From Oscillospiraceae bacterium (GTDB taxonomy: Bacteria; Bacillota_A; Clostridia; Oscillospirales; Oscillospiraceae): a DNA stretch of 28,208 nucleotides. This document shows positions 15,221 to 22,530 of the stretch, piece after piece. The position numbers were made by a program, and so were the translations under genes. Each line of letters opens with the position of its first letter. Within the stretch, counting starts at the first letter, position 1. The notes under the pieces were generated by a model that searched no databases, had not been told where the DNA came from, and was given only the letters and a program-made list of their open reading frames with translations. The stretch covers positions 1 through 28,208 of the forward strand of contig CADADE010000028.1 in the NCBI GenBank assembly GCA_902786615.1, in the 5' to 3' direction.

Positions 15221-15499
15221 ATGTACGAAGACAAGACTTTAGTTTGCAAAGAGTGCGGCAAGGAATTCGTTTTTACCGCCGGTGAGCAGGAGTTCTACGC
15301 AGAGCGCGGCTTCCAGAACGAGCCCCAGCGCTGCAAGGCCTGCCGTGACGCTCGCAAGAACGCGGCCCGCGGCCCCCGTGAGTACTTCACCGCTACCTGC
15401 GCTGCCTGCGGCGGCGAGGCCCGGGTTCCCTTCGAGCCCAAGTCCGACCGTCCTGTTTACTGCAGCGAGTGCTTTGCTAAGATGAGAGAGCAGGCCTGA
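15221..15499 (+). CDS. Zinc-ribbon protein with two CxxC pairs per domain
   Basis: 92 residues. CKECGKEF (residues 9-16) and CKACRDAR form the first zinc ribbon; CAACGGEARVPFEPKSDRPV followed by CSECF forms the second, of the CxxC-x17-CxxC kind. This matches a family of small zinc-ribbon proteins common in Clostridia, of unknown role and probably nucleic-acid or protein binding. AGGA lies seven bases before the ATG. Codon choice (many GGC, CGC, AAG, GAG) looks like that of a well-expressed gene. A strong terminator follows 14 bases after the stop. Confidence 0.85.
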   Translation: MYEDKTLVCKECGKEFVFTAGEQEFYAERGFQNEPQRCKACRDARKNAARGPREYFTATCAACGGEARVPFEPKSDRPVYCSECFAKMREQA

Positions 15500-15513
15500 T
15501 CGCCTGTCCTTCA

Positions 15514-15552
15514 AGCAAAAGGGGGGGACACTTCGGTGTCCCCCCTTTTGCT
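15514..15552 (+). terminator. Intrinsic terminator with a C(TTCG)G tetraloop
   Basis: AGCAAAAGGGGGGGACAC (15514-15531) pairs with GTGTCCCCCCTTTTGCT (15536-15552) across a TTCG loop with one bulged G. The T-run lies within the 3' arm. Very stable. Confidence 0.88.
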
Positions 15553-15577
15553 CACAAATAACTATGGAGGTAATCAA

Positions 15578-15778
15578 ATGGAAATCACCCGTGAAACCCT
15601 GATTTCTGAGGTCGTTGAAAACGCGCCCCAGGCGATGCCCGCCTTCCAGGCTATCGGCATGCACTGCATGGGCTGCGCCATGGCGAGCGGCGAAAATATC
15701 GAACAGGCCTGCTGCGCCCACGGCGTCGATCCCGATGAGTTTCTGAAGTATCTCAAGGCCTTCCTTGAGACCGCGTGA
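15578..15778 (+). CDS. DUF1858 redox-disulfide domain protein
   Basis: 66 residues. The DUF1858 / hybrid-cluster-associated redox disulfide pattern is visible: ITRETLISEVVENAPQAMPA, then GMHCMGCAMASGENIEQACC, with a CxxC motif and a later CC pair, then HGVDPDEFLKYL. Proteins of this family are thought to be small cytoplasmic redox proteins; partners are unknown. The start at 15578 follows GGAGG by seven bases; an upstream in-frame start would begin inside the terminator and is rejected. Confidence 0.88.
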   Translation: MEITRETLISEVVENAPQAMPAFQAIGMHCMGCAMASGENIEQACCAHGVDPDEFLKYLKAFLETA

Positions 15779-15832
15779 GAGACATGATGCGGCTGCCCCT
15801 AAAGGAGACAGTCCATCCATGGCACTGAACGC

Positions 15833-15916
15833 CGCAGGGGCCGATGCCCTCTTCGGCCCGCCGATTTGCAGCATTGCATGGTTTACGTCGGGTCGATCCG
15901 GGGATCGACCCCTGCG
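15833..15916. repeat. 84-bp palindromic repeat, copy 1
   Basis: Begins CGCAGGGGCCGATGCCCTCT and ends in CGACCCCTGCG; the ends are inverted repeats of each other and subdyads lie inside. Its reverse complement is closely similar to 27365-27447. Followed by TTTTT, so it may also end transcription of the DUF1858 gene. No insertion-sequence coding region. Confidence 0.8.
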
Positions 15917-15957
15917 TTTTTGCATCATGAAACAGAAGCTTTTGTTGGGGTGATACG

Positions 15958-16632
15958 ATGAACAGACGTCTGGACGCGATTGCAGCGCTTGTGCGGGACG
16001 GAAAGGGCCTTGTCGATGTGGGGACGGACCACGGGCAGCTTCCGGTGCAGCTTGCCCTGCGCGGCTATCCCGGGGCCCTCTTCGCCTCCGATATCCGGGA
16101 AGGGCCGCTCTCGGCCGCCCGCCGGACGGCAGAGGAAGCCGATCTCTCTTCCCGCATCCGCTTTCTGCTCTGCGACGGCCTCGCGCTCTGTCCGCCGGAG
16201 GCGGTCGACGCCATCGTCATTGCGGGCATGGGCGGCGATATGATCGTCAAGATCCTGGACGAGGCGGAGTGGTGCATGGATGCGCGCTATCAGCTCATCC
16301 TGCAGCCCATGACCAAGGCGGAGGTTTTGCGCTATTGGCTTGTGCATAACGAGTTTGAAATCGAGTCGGAAACGCTCGTGGAGGACGGGGGCGGCCTGTA
16401 TCAGGTCCTCTGCGCCCGCTTCGGCGGCGTGACGAAGCTCAACGACGCGGAGCTTTTTACAGGCAAGCGCTCTCTCTGTCTGACCCCGGCGCTCTATGCG
16501 CGGCAGCTTCGGCAGGTCGTCGGACGCTTTGAGCGCGCAGCCGCCGGCATGAACCGTCGGGAGGGCGATGCGCGGAGGCGTCTCTATGAAGAGATACTCC
16601 GACAATTAAAGGAAATGGAGGCGGAAGCATGA
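15958..16632 (+). CDS. trmK: tRNA (adenine(22)-N1)-methyltransferase, TrmK family
   Basis: 224 residues. SAM-binding motif I LVDVGTDHGQLPV, then FASDIREGPLSAAR, LLCDGLAL, VIAGMGGDMIVKIL and LILQPMTKAEVLRYWL, the typical TrmK/DUF633 order with the AGMGG signature. The enzyme methylates N1 of A22 in the D-loop of some tRNAs. GGGGTG precedes the ATG. It overlaps the next gene by four bases (ATGA), as trmK and the Nif3-like gene commonly do in Bacillota. Confidence 0.93.
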   Translation: MNRRLDAIAALVRDGKGLVDVGTDHGQLPVQLALRGYPGALFASDIREGPLSAARRTAEEADLSSRIRFLLCDGLALCPPEAVDAIVIAGMGGDMIVKILDEAEWCMDARYQLILQPMTKAEVLRYWLVHNEFEIESETLVEDGGGLYQVLCARFGGVTKLNDAELFTGKRSLCLTPALYARQLRQVVGRFERAAAGMNRREGDARRRLYEEILRQLKEMEAEA

Positions 16633-17396
16633 CGCGCATACAGGATGTTCTTGACGAGCTCTGCCGCATTGCGCCTCTGGAGCTTCAAATGGATTTTGAC
16701 AACGCCGGGTTTCAGGTCGGGCACCGGGACAGGGAAGTACAGCGCGTCCTGCTGGCCCTGGACGCAACGGACGAGGTTCTGCAGGAAGCGAAAGAGCTTG
16801 GCGCGGAGCTCATTGTCACGCACCACCCGCTGCTTTTCACACCGCTGCGCTCGGTCTCCGACGGGGAGCCCATACAGCGCCGGGTGCTCACACTCATTGA
16901 AAACGGCGTCGCGCTCATCTCCATGCACACCAATCTGGATATCGCGCAGCAGGGCGTGAACGACGTGCTGATCCGTCTTCTCGGCGCAGAGCCGGAGGCC
17001 GCGCTCGACGCGGACGGCTGCGGCAGGATCGGAAGCCTGCCTGCGCCCCTGCCGCTGGAGGACTTCCTCGCGCGCTGTAAGGCGCGTCTCGGCGTTCCGG
17101 CGCTGCGCTACTGCGCGGGCGGCAGGGCGGTGTCCAGACTCGCGGTCATGGGCGGCAGCGGCGCGGGGAGCCTTGAGGACGCGGTTCAGCAGGGCTGCGA
17201 CACCTACGTCACCGCGGACGTCAAATACCATCAGTTTCAGCGCGCCGCGGAGCTCGGCCTGAACCTCATCGACGCCGACCACTTCTTTACGGAAAACCCC
17301 ATCGTCAGTGCCCTGGCGGAGCGCCTGTCCGCGCGCTTTCCCGAGGTCGCCTTTTCCGTGAGCGCGCGGCACTCGGACTGCATCCGCTTTGCCTGA
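16629..17396 (+). CDS. Nif3-like dinuclear metal centre protein
   Basis: 255 residues. Metal-site and family motifs: MDFDNAGFQVG, VTHHPLLF, MHTNLDIAQQGVND, VTADVKYHQF and IDADHFFTE near the C-terminus. Nif3/YqfO proteins form hexamers with two metal ions; some act as GTP cyclohydrolase-like enzymes, but the true role is unsettled. Length is the short form without the inserted CutA-like domain found in Bacillus YqfO. Translationally coupled to trmK by an ATGA overlap. Confidence 0.92.
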   Translation: MTRIQDVLDELCRIAPLELQMDFDNAGFQVGHRDREVQRVLLALDATDEVLQEAKELGAELIVTHHPLLFTPLRSVSDGEPIQRRVLTLIENGVALISMHTNLDIAQQGVNDVLIRLLGAEPEAALDADGCGRIGSLPAPLPLEDFLARCKARLGVPALRYCAGGRAVSRLAVMGGSGAGSLEDAVQQGCDTYVTADVKYHQFQRAAELGLNLIDADHFFTENPIVSALAERLSARFPEVAFSVSARHSDCIRFA

Positions 17397-17411
17397 GCGC
17401 CCCGCGCGGCG

Positions 17412-17440
17412 GCATATCAAGCCTTTGTCTCTCATACACT
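17412..17440 (+). promoter_or_regulatory. Sigma-E-type promoter of spoIVA
   Basis: GCATATC (17412-17418), 14-base spacer, CATACACT (17433-17440). The -10 matches the mother-cell sigma-E consensus CATACAMT exactly, and the -35 resembles KMATATT. Predicted start is about 29 bases before the ATG. Confidence 0.75.
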
Positions 17441-17475
17441 CAAGCAAACGAGAACATGAGAGCGGAGGCTTTTTT

Positions 17476-18954
17476 ATGTCTGATTCCAACCTTTACAGCG
17501 AACTTGCCGTCCGGACGGGCGGGGCCGTCATGCTGGGCGTCGTCGGCCCGGTACGGACGGGGAAATCGAGCTTTATCAAGCGCTTTATGGAGACGCTGGT
17601 CATCCCGCGCATTGAGAACGATTATCTGCGCGAGCGCGCACGGGATGAGCTGCCGCAGAGCGCCTCCGGCAAGACCATCATGACGGCGGAGCCCAAATTC
17701 GTCCCGGAAAACGCCGTCAGCATCCAGCTTGGCGAAAATACGGAGATCTCCGTCCGTCTGGTGGACTGTGTGGGATACATGGTGGACGGCGCCGCCGGGC
17801 AGTTCGAGGACGACCACGAGCGCATGGTGACGACGCCCTGGTTCGACCACGAGGTGACGATCACCGAAGCCGCCGAGAAGGGCACCTATAAGGTCATTAC
17901 CGAGCATTCCAGCATCGGCGTCGTGGTCACAACCGACGGCAGCATTGGGGAGATTCCCCGGGAAAATTACACGGCGGCGGAGGCCAGGACGATCGCGGAG
18001 CTCCAGGCCATCGGCAAGCCCTTCGTGGTCCTGCTCAACAGCACGAACCCAAAAAGCGAGAAATGCGCCGCCCTGGCTCAAAGCATCGCCCAGAAGTATG
18101 ATGTGCGCTGCATCCCCGTCGATTGCGTGAAAATGACGGAGGAGGACATCGGCGTAATTTTAAGCTGCGTGCTGGAGGAATTCCCGCTGAAGGCGGTCGG
18201 GGTCTATCTGCCGAACTGGCTTGAGGCGCTGCCGGAGAACAACGAACTGAAAAGCGGCCTCCTGCGCCTGGTCGAGCAGGCGGCGGACGGCATGCACCGC
18301 ATCAAGGACAGCCGCGCCATGGCCGATAAGCTTCAGGCGCAGGAGGAGATCGAGTCGGCTCGGGTCACAAAGAAGGACCTCGGCAGCGGCACGGTCGAAG
18401 TGCGTGTGCAGCTTCCCAGAAGCCTCTACTATCAGAGCATCAGCGAGCAGACCGGACTCAGTATTGAAAACGACCGGGATCTGATCGCCACGCTCAGCGA
18501 AATGAGCGCGGTGAAATCCGACTATGAACGCCTGCGCGCAGCGCTCGCGGATGTGCGGGAGAAGGGCTACGGCGTCGTCATGCCGGACGCTGAACAGATG
18601 ACGCTGGAGGAGCCGCAGATCGTGCGCCAGGGCGGGAAATACAGCGTGAAGCTCAAGGCGAATGCCCCGGCCATCCATATGATCATGACCAATATCGAGA
18701 CGGAGGTCACCCCTGCCATCGGCGGCGAGGGGGCCTCGGAGGATATCATCAACTTCCTGCTGCAGGGCTTCGACGGGGACGTGAACCGGATCTGGCAGTC
18801 GAATATCTTCGGGAAATCCCTCAACGACATCGCGGAGGAGGGGCTCACGGCAAAGATCGAGGCGCTGCCGGACAATGTCAAGAACAAGCTGCGCGAGACG
18901 CTGGAGCGCATCCTGAACGAGGGGAGCGGAGGGCTGATATGCATTCTGCTCTGA
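17476..18954 (+). CDS. spoIVA: Stage IV sporulation protein A, spore-coat basement ATPase
   Basis: 492 residues, exactly the usual length. The N-terminal TRAFAC-like ATPase domain has Walker A GPVRTGKSSF with Lys30, VRLVDCVGYMVDGA (switch/Walker B region) and NSTNPKSE. The middle and C-terminal regions end in GGLICILL, the conserved membrane/SpoVM-contact tail. SpoIVA polymerises on the outer forespore membrane as the base layer of the coat. The start is at 17476, seven bases after GGAGG; upstream in-frame codons overlap the Nif3 gene and the promoter, so are rejected. Transcription is probably mother-cell specific from the sigma-E-type promoter. Confidence 0.97.
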   Translation: MSDSNLYSELAVRTGGAVMLGVVGPVRTGKSSFIKRFMETLVIPRIENDYLRERARDELPQSASGKTIMTAEPKFVPENAVSIQLGENTEISVRLVDCVGYMVDGAAGQFEDDHERMVTTPWFDHEVTITEAAEKGTYKVITEHSSIGVVVTTDGSIGEIPRENYTAAEARTIAELQAIGKPFVVLLNSTNPKSEKCAALAQSIAQKYDVRCIPVDCVKMTEEDIGVILSCVLEEFPLKAVGVYLPNWLEALPENNELKSGLLRLVEQAADGMHRIKDSRAMADKLQAQEEIESARVTKKDLGSGTVEVRVQLPRSLYYQSISEQTGLSIENDRDLIATLSEMSAVKSDYERLRAALADVREKGYGVVMPDAEQMTLEEPQIVRQGGKYSVKLKANAPAIHMIMTNIETEVTPAIGGEGASEDIINFLLQGFDGDVNRIWQSNIFGKSLNDIAEEGLTAKIEALPDNVKNKLRETLERILNEGSGGLICILL

Positions 18955-18966
18955 CGGGACGAAGAA

Positions 18967-18995
18967 TTGACTTGCGCCGCCGGGAACAGTATAAT
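18967..18995 (+). promoter_or_regulatory. Promoter of the amidase gene with an inverted repeat around its -10
   Basis: TTGACT (18967-18972), a 17-base spacer, perfect TATAAT (18990-18995). The arms 18974-18985 and 18998-19010 form a 12/13-base inverted repeat with one bulge that centres on the -10 box, an operator-like layout. Confidence 0.75.
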
Positions 18996-19027
18996 ACTCC
19001 CGGACGGCGCGGAAAGCGGGGTGCCTG

Positions 19028-19735
19028 ATGGATTTCAAAACGCGGAGACTCTCACGAAAGCTCCTGCCGATGATGCTGATGGCGGCGTTCGTCGTCCTGC
19101 TCTGCTTCACGGTCGGGAAAAAGCAGGATACCGCGGCAGACGCCCGGAACAGGGCCACCCTTGTCATCGACCCCGGACACGGCGGCATCGACAGCGGCGC
19201 GGTCGGCCCGGACGGGACGCGGGAGAGCGATCTGAATCTCGCCGTCGCGCTGAAGCTGCGTGCGATGGCGGAGCTCTACGGGCAGGATAATCTGCTGCTG
19301 CGGCAGGACGACCGCACCCTCTGCGACGCGGCGGAATACAGCGAGCACCGGGATCTCGAGCACCGCACCGAGCTCACAAGCGCGGAGTGGAACCCGGTCT
19401 ACATCAGCATCCACCAGAACGATTTTCCGACCGGGCAGGCCAGCGGCGTCCAGGTGATCTACGCCGCCGGGGAGGGGAGCGAGCAGCTTGGCAGAATTAC
19501 CCACGCCAATCTGATCTCCGCCCTCTATCCGAAGAGCCGCCGCGTCGCGGAGCCCGCCGCGCGCAAGCTCTATATCCTGTCCCATCTCTCGTGCCCGGCA
19601 ATTCTGGTGGAATGCGGCTTCGTCTCCAATCCGATCGATCTGGAGAACCTGAAAAAGCCCGCCTATCAGACCTCTCTCGCCGCGATCCTGATGGGCTCGT
19701 ACCTTCAATTCCGGCAAAATACAGTCCGTATTTAG
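19028..19735 (+). CDS. cwlD: N-acetylmuramoyl-L-alanine amidase, CwlD-like
   Basis: 235 residues. A basic N-terminus and one hydrophobic helix (about 14-29) form a signal/anchor. The Amidase_3 domain follows: VIDPGHGGIDSGA (zinc His), RESDLNLAVALKL (zinc Glu), YISIHQNDF (zinc His) and ILVECGFVSN (catalytic Glu). CwlD acts in the mother cell to start muramic-delta-lactam formation in spore cortex; its size, anchor and place behind spoIVA support that role, but a vegetative amidase is not excluded. The promoter is of sigma-A type rather than sigma-E. Confidence 0.82.
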   Translation: MDFKTRRLSRKLLPMMLMAAFVVLLCFTVGKKQDTAADARNRATLVIDPGHGGIDSGAVGPDGTRESDLNLAVALKLRAMAELYGQDNLLLRQDDRTLCDAAEYSEHRDLEHRTELTSAEWNPVYISIHQNDFPTGQASGVQVIYAAGEGSEQLGRITHANLISALYPKSRRVAEPAARKLYILSHLSCPAILVECGFVSNPIDLENLKKPAYQTSLAAILMGSYLQFRQNTVRI

Positions 19736-19776
19736 ACTATACGTTTTGTAATATCGTAATACATAGGAGAATATCG

Positions 19777-21135
19777 ATGGCAAACAGACAGAAAACCGTT
19801 TATCTCTGCTCGGAATGCGGCAGCGAGACCGCAAACTGGGCAGGCAAATGCCCATCCTGCGGCGCCTGGAACACGCTGACAGAGCTGCGCCTTGATAAAT
19901 CCGGCAACAAGCCACGTGAGCCGGGCCGCGTTTCCCGTGCCAAGCGCCTGGCGGAGCTGGACGCGACGGAGGAGATCCGCTTCTCGACCGGCATTTCCGA
20001 GTTTGACCGGGTGCTCGGCGGCGGCGCGGTGTGCGGCTCGCTGGTGCTGGTCGGCGGCGCGCCGGGGATCGGCAAGTCCACGCTGCTGCTGCAAATGTGT
20101 TCCGCCTGCGGGGGCAGACGCATCCTCTATGTCAGCGGCGAGGAGAGCGAGCGCCAGCTCAAGCTGCGCGCGGACCGCCTCGGCGTCTCGGGCGGCGAGC
20201 TATACGTCCTGGCCGAGACGGAGCTGGACGGTATCCTCGCGGCTGCGGACAGTTTGCAGCCGGAGATCGTGATCATCGACTCCATCCAGACTGTCTCAAA
20301 CGGCGATCTGAGCTCGGCCCCCGGCAGCATCACGCAGGTGCGCGAGTGCACCATGCGCATCATGCGTCTTTGCAAGGAGAACAATCTCACGGTTTTTGTC
20401 GTGGGCCATATTAATAAGGAAGGCAGTATCGCCGGCCCCAAGGTGCTTGAGCATATGGTCGACTGCGTGCTCTATTTCGAGGGCGAGCGCAGCACAAGCT
20501 TCCGCATCCTCCGCGCGGCAAAGAACCGCTTCGGCTCCACGAACGAAATCGGCGTCTTTGAGATGGTCGACCGCGGCCTGAGCTGCGTGGAGAACCCGTC
20601 GGAAATGCTGCTGAGCGGCAGGCCGGAAAACAGCCCCGGCACCTGCGTCGCCTGTGTGATCGAAGGTACGCGGCCCATCCTGGCCGAGGTGCAGGCCCTG
20701 GTGACGCCCGCCGCCTATAACGCGGCCCGGCGCAGCAACGGCGTCGACTACAACCGGGCCGCCATGCTGCTGGCGGTGCTGGAAAAGCGGGGCGGCCTCT
20801 CCGTTGCGGGCTGCGACTCCTATATCAACGTGATCGGCGGGCTGACGCTGGAGGAGCCCGCGGCGGATCTGGCCACAAGCCTCGCCATCGCGTCCAGCTA
20901 TCTGGACCGCCCGCTGGGGGCGGACGTCGCGGCCATCGGAGAAATCGGCCTCTCGGGCGAGGTTCGCAGCGTGAGCGCCCTGAACCAGCGCCTGTCGGAG
21001 ATCTCGCGCCTGGGCTTCAAGCGCTGCGTGATCCCGGCCCACAGGCGGGATGAGCTGCGGGCGTTCCCGGGGCTCCAGCTCCTGCCGGTGCGCAATATCA
21101 GCGAAGCGATCGCCGCCGTGCTGGCAAGGGAATAA
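19777..21135 (+). CDS. radA: DNA repair protein RadA
   Basis: 452 residues. An N-terminal zinc finger (Cys11, Cys14, Cys25, Cys28), RecA-like core with Walker A GGAPGIGKST and VIIDSIQTV, the RadA-specific KNRFGSTNEIGVFEM, and a Lon-like C-terminal domain (GVDYNRAAMLLAVLEKRGGL, DVAAIGEIGLSGEVR). RadA is a branch-migration helicase in recombinational repair. GGAGA lies seven bases before the ATG. No confident promoter was found in the 41 bases after the amidase gene, so it may be cotranscribed. Confidence 0.96.
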   Translation: MANRQKTVYLCSECGSETANWAGKCPSCGAWNTLTELRLDKSGNKPREPGRVSRAKRLAELDATEEIRFSTGISEFDRVLGGGAVCGSLVLVGGAPGIGKSTLLLQMCSACGGRRILYVSGEESERQLKLRADRLGVSGGELYVLAETELDGILAAADSLQPEIVIIDSIQTVSNGDLSSAPGSITQVRECTMRIMRLCKENNLTVFVVGHINKEGSIAGPKVLEHMVDCVLYFEGERSTSFRILRAAKNRFGSTNEIGVFEMVDRGLSCVENPSEMLLSGRPENSPGTCVACVIEGTRPILAEVQALVTPAAYNAARRSNGVDYNRAAMLLAVLEKRGGLSVAGCDSYINVIGGLTLEEPAADLATSLAIASSYLDRPLGADVAAIGEIGLSGEVRSVSALNQRLSEISRLGFKRCVIPAHRRDELRAFPGLQLLPVRNISEAIAAVLARE

Positions 21136-21147
21136 ATACCGTGAAGC

Positions 21148-21184
21148 AAGAATGACGCCGGGTCAAACCGACGTCATTTCTTTT
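21148..21184 (+). terminator. Intrinsic terminator of radA
   Basis: ATGACGCCGG pairs with CCGACGTCAT around GTCAAA (core 21152-21177, one mismatch), extended by AAGA/TTCTT and followed by TTTTA. Confidence 0.75.
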
Positions 21185-21203
21185 ATGGAAACCGGGAAAA
21201 TAG

Positions 21204-21254
21204 TTATGTTAACCGTAAAATATTATGTAAACCAAGCCCTGATTTATGTCAACC
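21204..21254 (+). repeat. Three direct TTATGTNAACC repeats at the end of the recombinase gene
   Basis: TTATGTTAACC (21204-21214), TTATGTAAACC (21223-21233) and TTATGTCAACC (21244-21254) recur at 19- and 21-base steps, about two helical turns. The last overlaps the recombinase stop codon. They resemble the XerD arm of Bacillota dif (TTATGTAAACT). Confidence 0.7.
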
Positions 21255-22247
21255 GTCGATTTCGTCCTTGGTCTTTCGGCCGATGGGATTGGCCATGGCG
21301 GCCTCGTGCAGGGCGGCGTTATCGAGATGGGTATAGATCTGCGTCGTGTTCAGGTTGCTGTGTCCCAGAACCTCCTGCAAGGCGCGGGTATCCACGCCGT
21401 TTTTCAGCATCAGGGTCGCCGCCGTGTGCCGCAGCTTGTGCGGGGAGTAGCGGCTGGCGTCAAGTCCCGCAGTCAGGAGCTTTTGTTCCAGCATGTTCTG
21501 GACGCCTCTTGTGCCGATACGACAGTGCTTTCTGCTGATAAAAAGGGCTTTTTTGTCGGATTCCTTCACTTTTTCGTCATCTCTGACCATCAAATAATCG
21601 TCAATGGCCTCACGGCAGCCCTCGGCAAAGAAAACGACGCGCTCTTTATTGCCTTTGCCGAGTACGCGCACATGATCCTCATAGACGTCGGTCAGATTGA
21701 GGGAGACCAGCTCGGAGACACGCAGGCCGCAGGACAGAAACAGCATCAGGATCGCATAGTCTCTTTCCGCGAAAGCGCCGTCACAGGCGGCCAGGAGCCG
21801 TTCACACTCGGATTCCTCCAGATAACGCGGTAGCGAGGCCTGGCGCTTGGGCATGTCAAGTTCTTGACAAACATTGTGATCCAGCAGATGCCGCTTGAGC
21901 GTGAGATAGTTAAAGAAGGACTTGACCGAGGACGTCCTGCGGCAGCGGCTGGCAGCGGAGAGCGCATGCGTGCCGTTTTCAAATTCGGGTGAAAACGATT
22001 GATAGCGGTAAAGCTCCTCAATACGGATGGACTTGATGAAGTCCAGGTCAATGTCGGTGATGTCGATTTCCTGGAACGGGGTCTCTTTGGGAACGAGACG
22101 GCGTCTGCGTTTCAGATAGCGAAACAGAATTTTCAGATCCAGATAATAACCGGCGACGGTCCGGTCGGAATGACCGCGCACTGTGGAGTGATATTCCAGA
22201 AACTCCATGACGATGTCCGGGATATCGTTGATTTGGTCCAGATTCAT
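21249..22247 (-). CDS. Tyrosine recombinase of the XerC/XerD family
   Basis: 332 residues from the ATG 22245-22247, which has AAGGAG seven bases upstream; an ATG 12 codons earlier lies in a leader hairpin and has no SD. N-terminal core-binding domain (TVAGYYLDLKILFRYLKRR, RRTSSVKSFFNYLTLKRHL). The catalytic set is complete: Arg176 (SCGLRVSEL), Lys198 (GKGNKER), His270/Arg273 (HKLRHTAATLMLKNG), His296 (LGHSNLNTTQIY) and Tyr305. This is the canonical Xer catalytic set, unlike the gene at 11087. Expression appears to run from a near-perfect promoter through a leader with two hairpins. It could be the XerC partner or an integron/phage-like integrase; there are no phage genes nearby. Confidence 0.9.
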   Translation of the reverse strand: MNLDQINDIPDIVMEFLEYHSTVRGHSDRTVAGYYLDLKILFRYLKRRRRLVPKETPFQEIDITDIDLDFIKSIRIEELYRYQSFSPEFENGTHALSAASRCRRTSSVKSFFNYLTLKRHLLDHNVCQELDMPKRQASLPRYLEESECERLLAACDGAFAERDYAILMLFLSCGLRVSELVSLNLTDVYEDHVRVLGKGNKERVVFFAEGCREAIDDYLMVRDDEKVKESDKKALFISRKHCRIGTRGVQNMLEQKLLTAGLDASRYSPHKLRHTAATLMLKNGVDTRALQEVLGHSNLNTTQIYTHLDNAALHEAAMANPIGRKTKDEIDG

Positions 22248-22281
22248 GAGAGGACTCCTTCCTGTTGAAAAACGGTGTTCC

Positions 22282-22350
22282 AATCTCGCTAAATTTATAT
22301 TATGCGAGATTCGATATCCTTCTTAAAAGGAACCCATGTCGGTTCCCTTT
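22282..22350 (-). promoter_or_regulatory. Structured leader of the recombinase gene
   Basis: In transcript order: a hairpin at 22350-22325 (GGGAACC with GGGTTCC, then TTTTAAG, terminator-like), then a perfect 8-base stem AATCTCGC/GCGAGATT (22311-22304 with 22289-22282). The leader is about 105 bases long and looks like an attenuator. Confidence 0.55.
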
Positions 22351-22359
22351 CTGATTCGT

Positions 22360-22387
22360 ATTATACGCAGGCCGGACAAAATGTCAA
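22360..22387 (-). promoter_or_regulatory. Sigma-A promoter of the recombinase gene
   Basis: Perfect TTGACA (22382-22387 on minus) and perfect TATAAT (22360-22365) separated by 16 bases. Confidence 0.85.
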
Positions 22388-22492
22388 GCCCGGAATGTCT
22401 TTTGTCTGCATGCGCCGCTGCGTAAAACGCTTATCAAATAATTTTGCAAGTAGTACTTGATTTGACGTGCGTCAAGCCGCGCCGATCTTATG

Positions 22493-22522
22493 AAAAGACG
22501 GCTGCCGATTTCGGCAGCCGTC
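22493..22522 (-). terminator. Intrinsic terminator of the fba / P-type ATPase-like unit
   Basis: GACGGCTGCCG (22512-22522 on minus) pairs perfectly with CGGCAGCCGTC (22497-22507), loop AAAT, followed by TTTT (22493-22496), eight bases after the stop codon. Confidence 0.9.
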
Positions 22523-22530
22523 CCCTCTTC

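Noticed and set aside
15765..15953. 62-codon plus-strand frame after the DUF1858 gene
   Set aside because: It spans the palindromic repeat copy and has no SD; its sequence is a translation of the repeat.
21187..21214. A full 28-bp dif site at the first TTATGT repeat
   Set aside because: The XerD-like arm is good, but the 11 bases six positions upstream do not resemble a XerC arm, so a complete dif cannot be claimed.
21050..21538. 162-codon plus-strand frame across the radA end
   Set aside because: Runs through a terminator and into a gene on the other strand; no SD.
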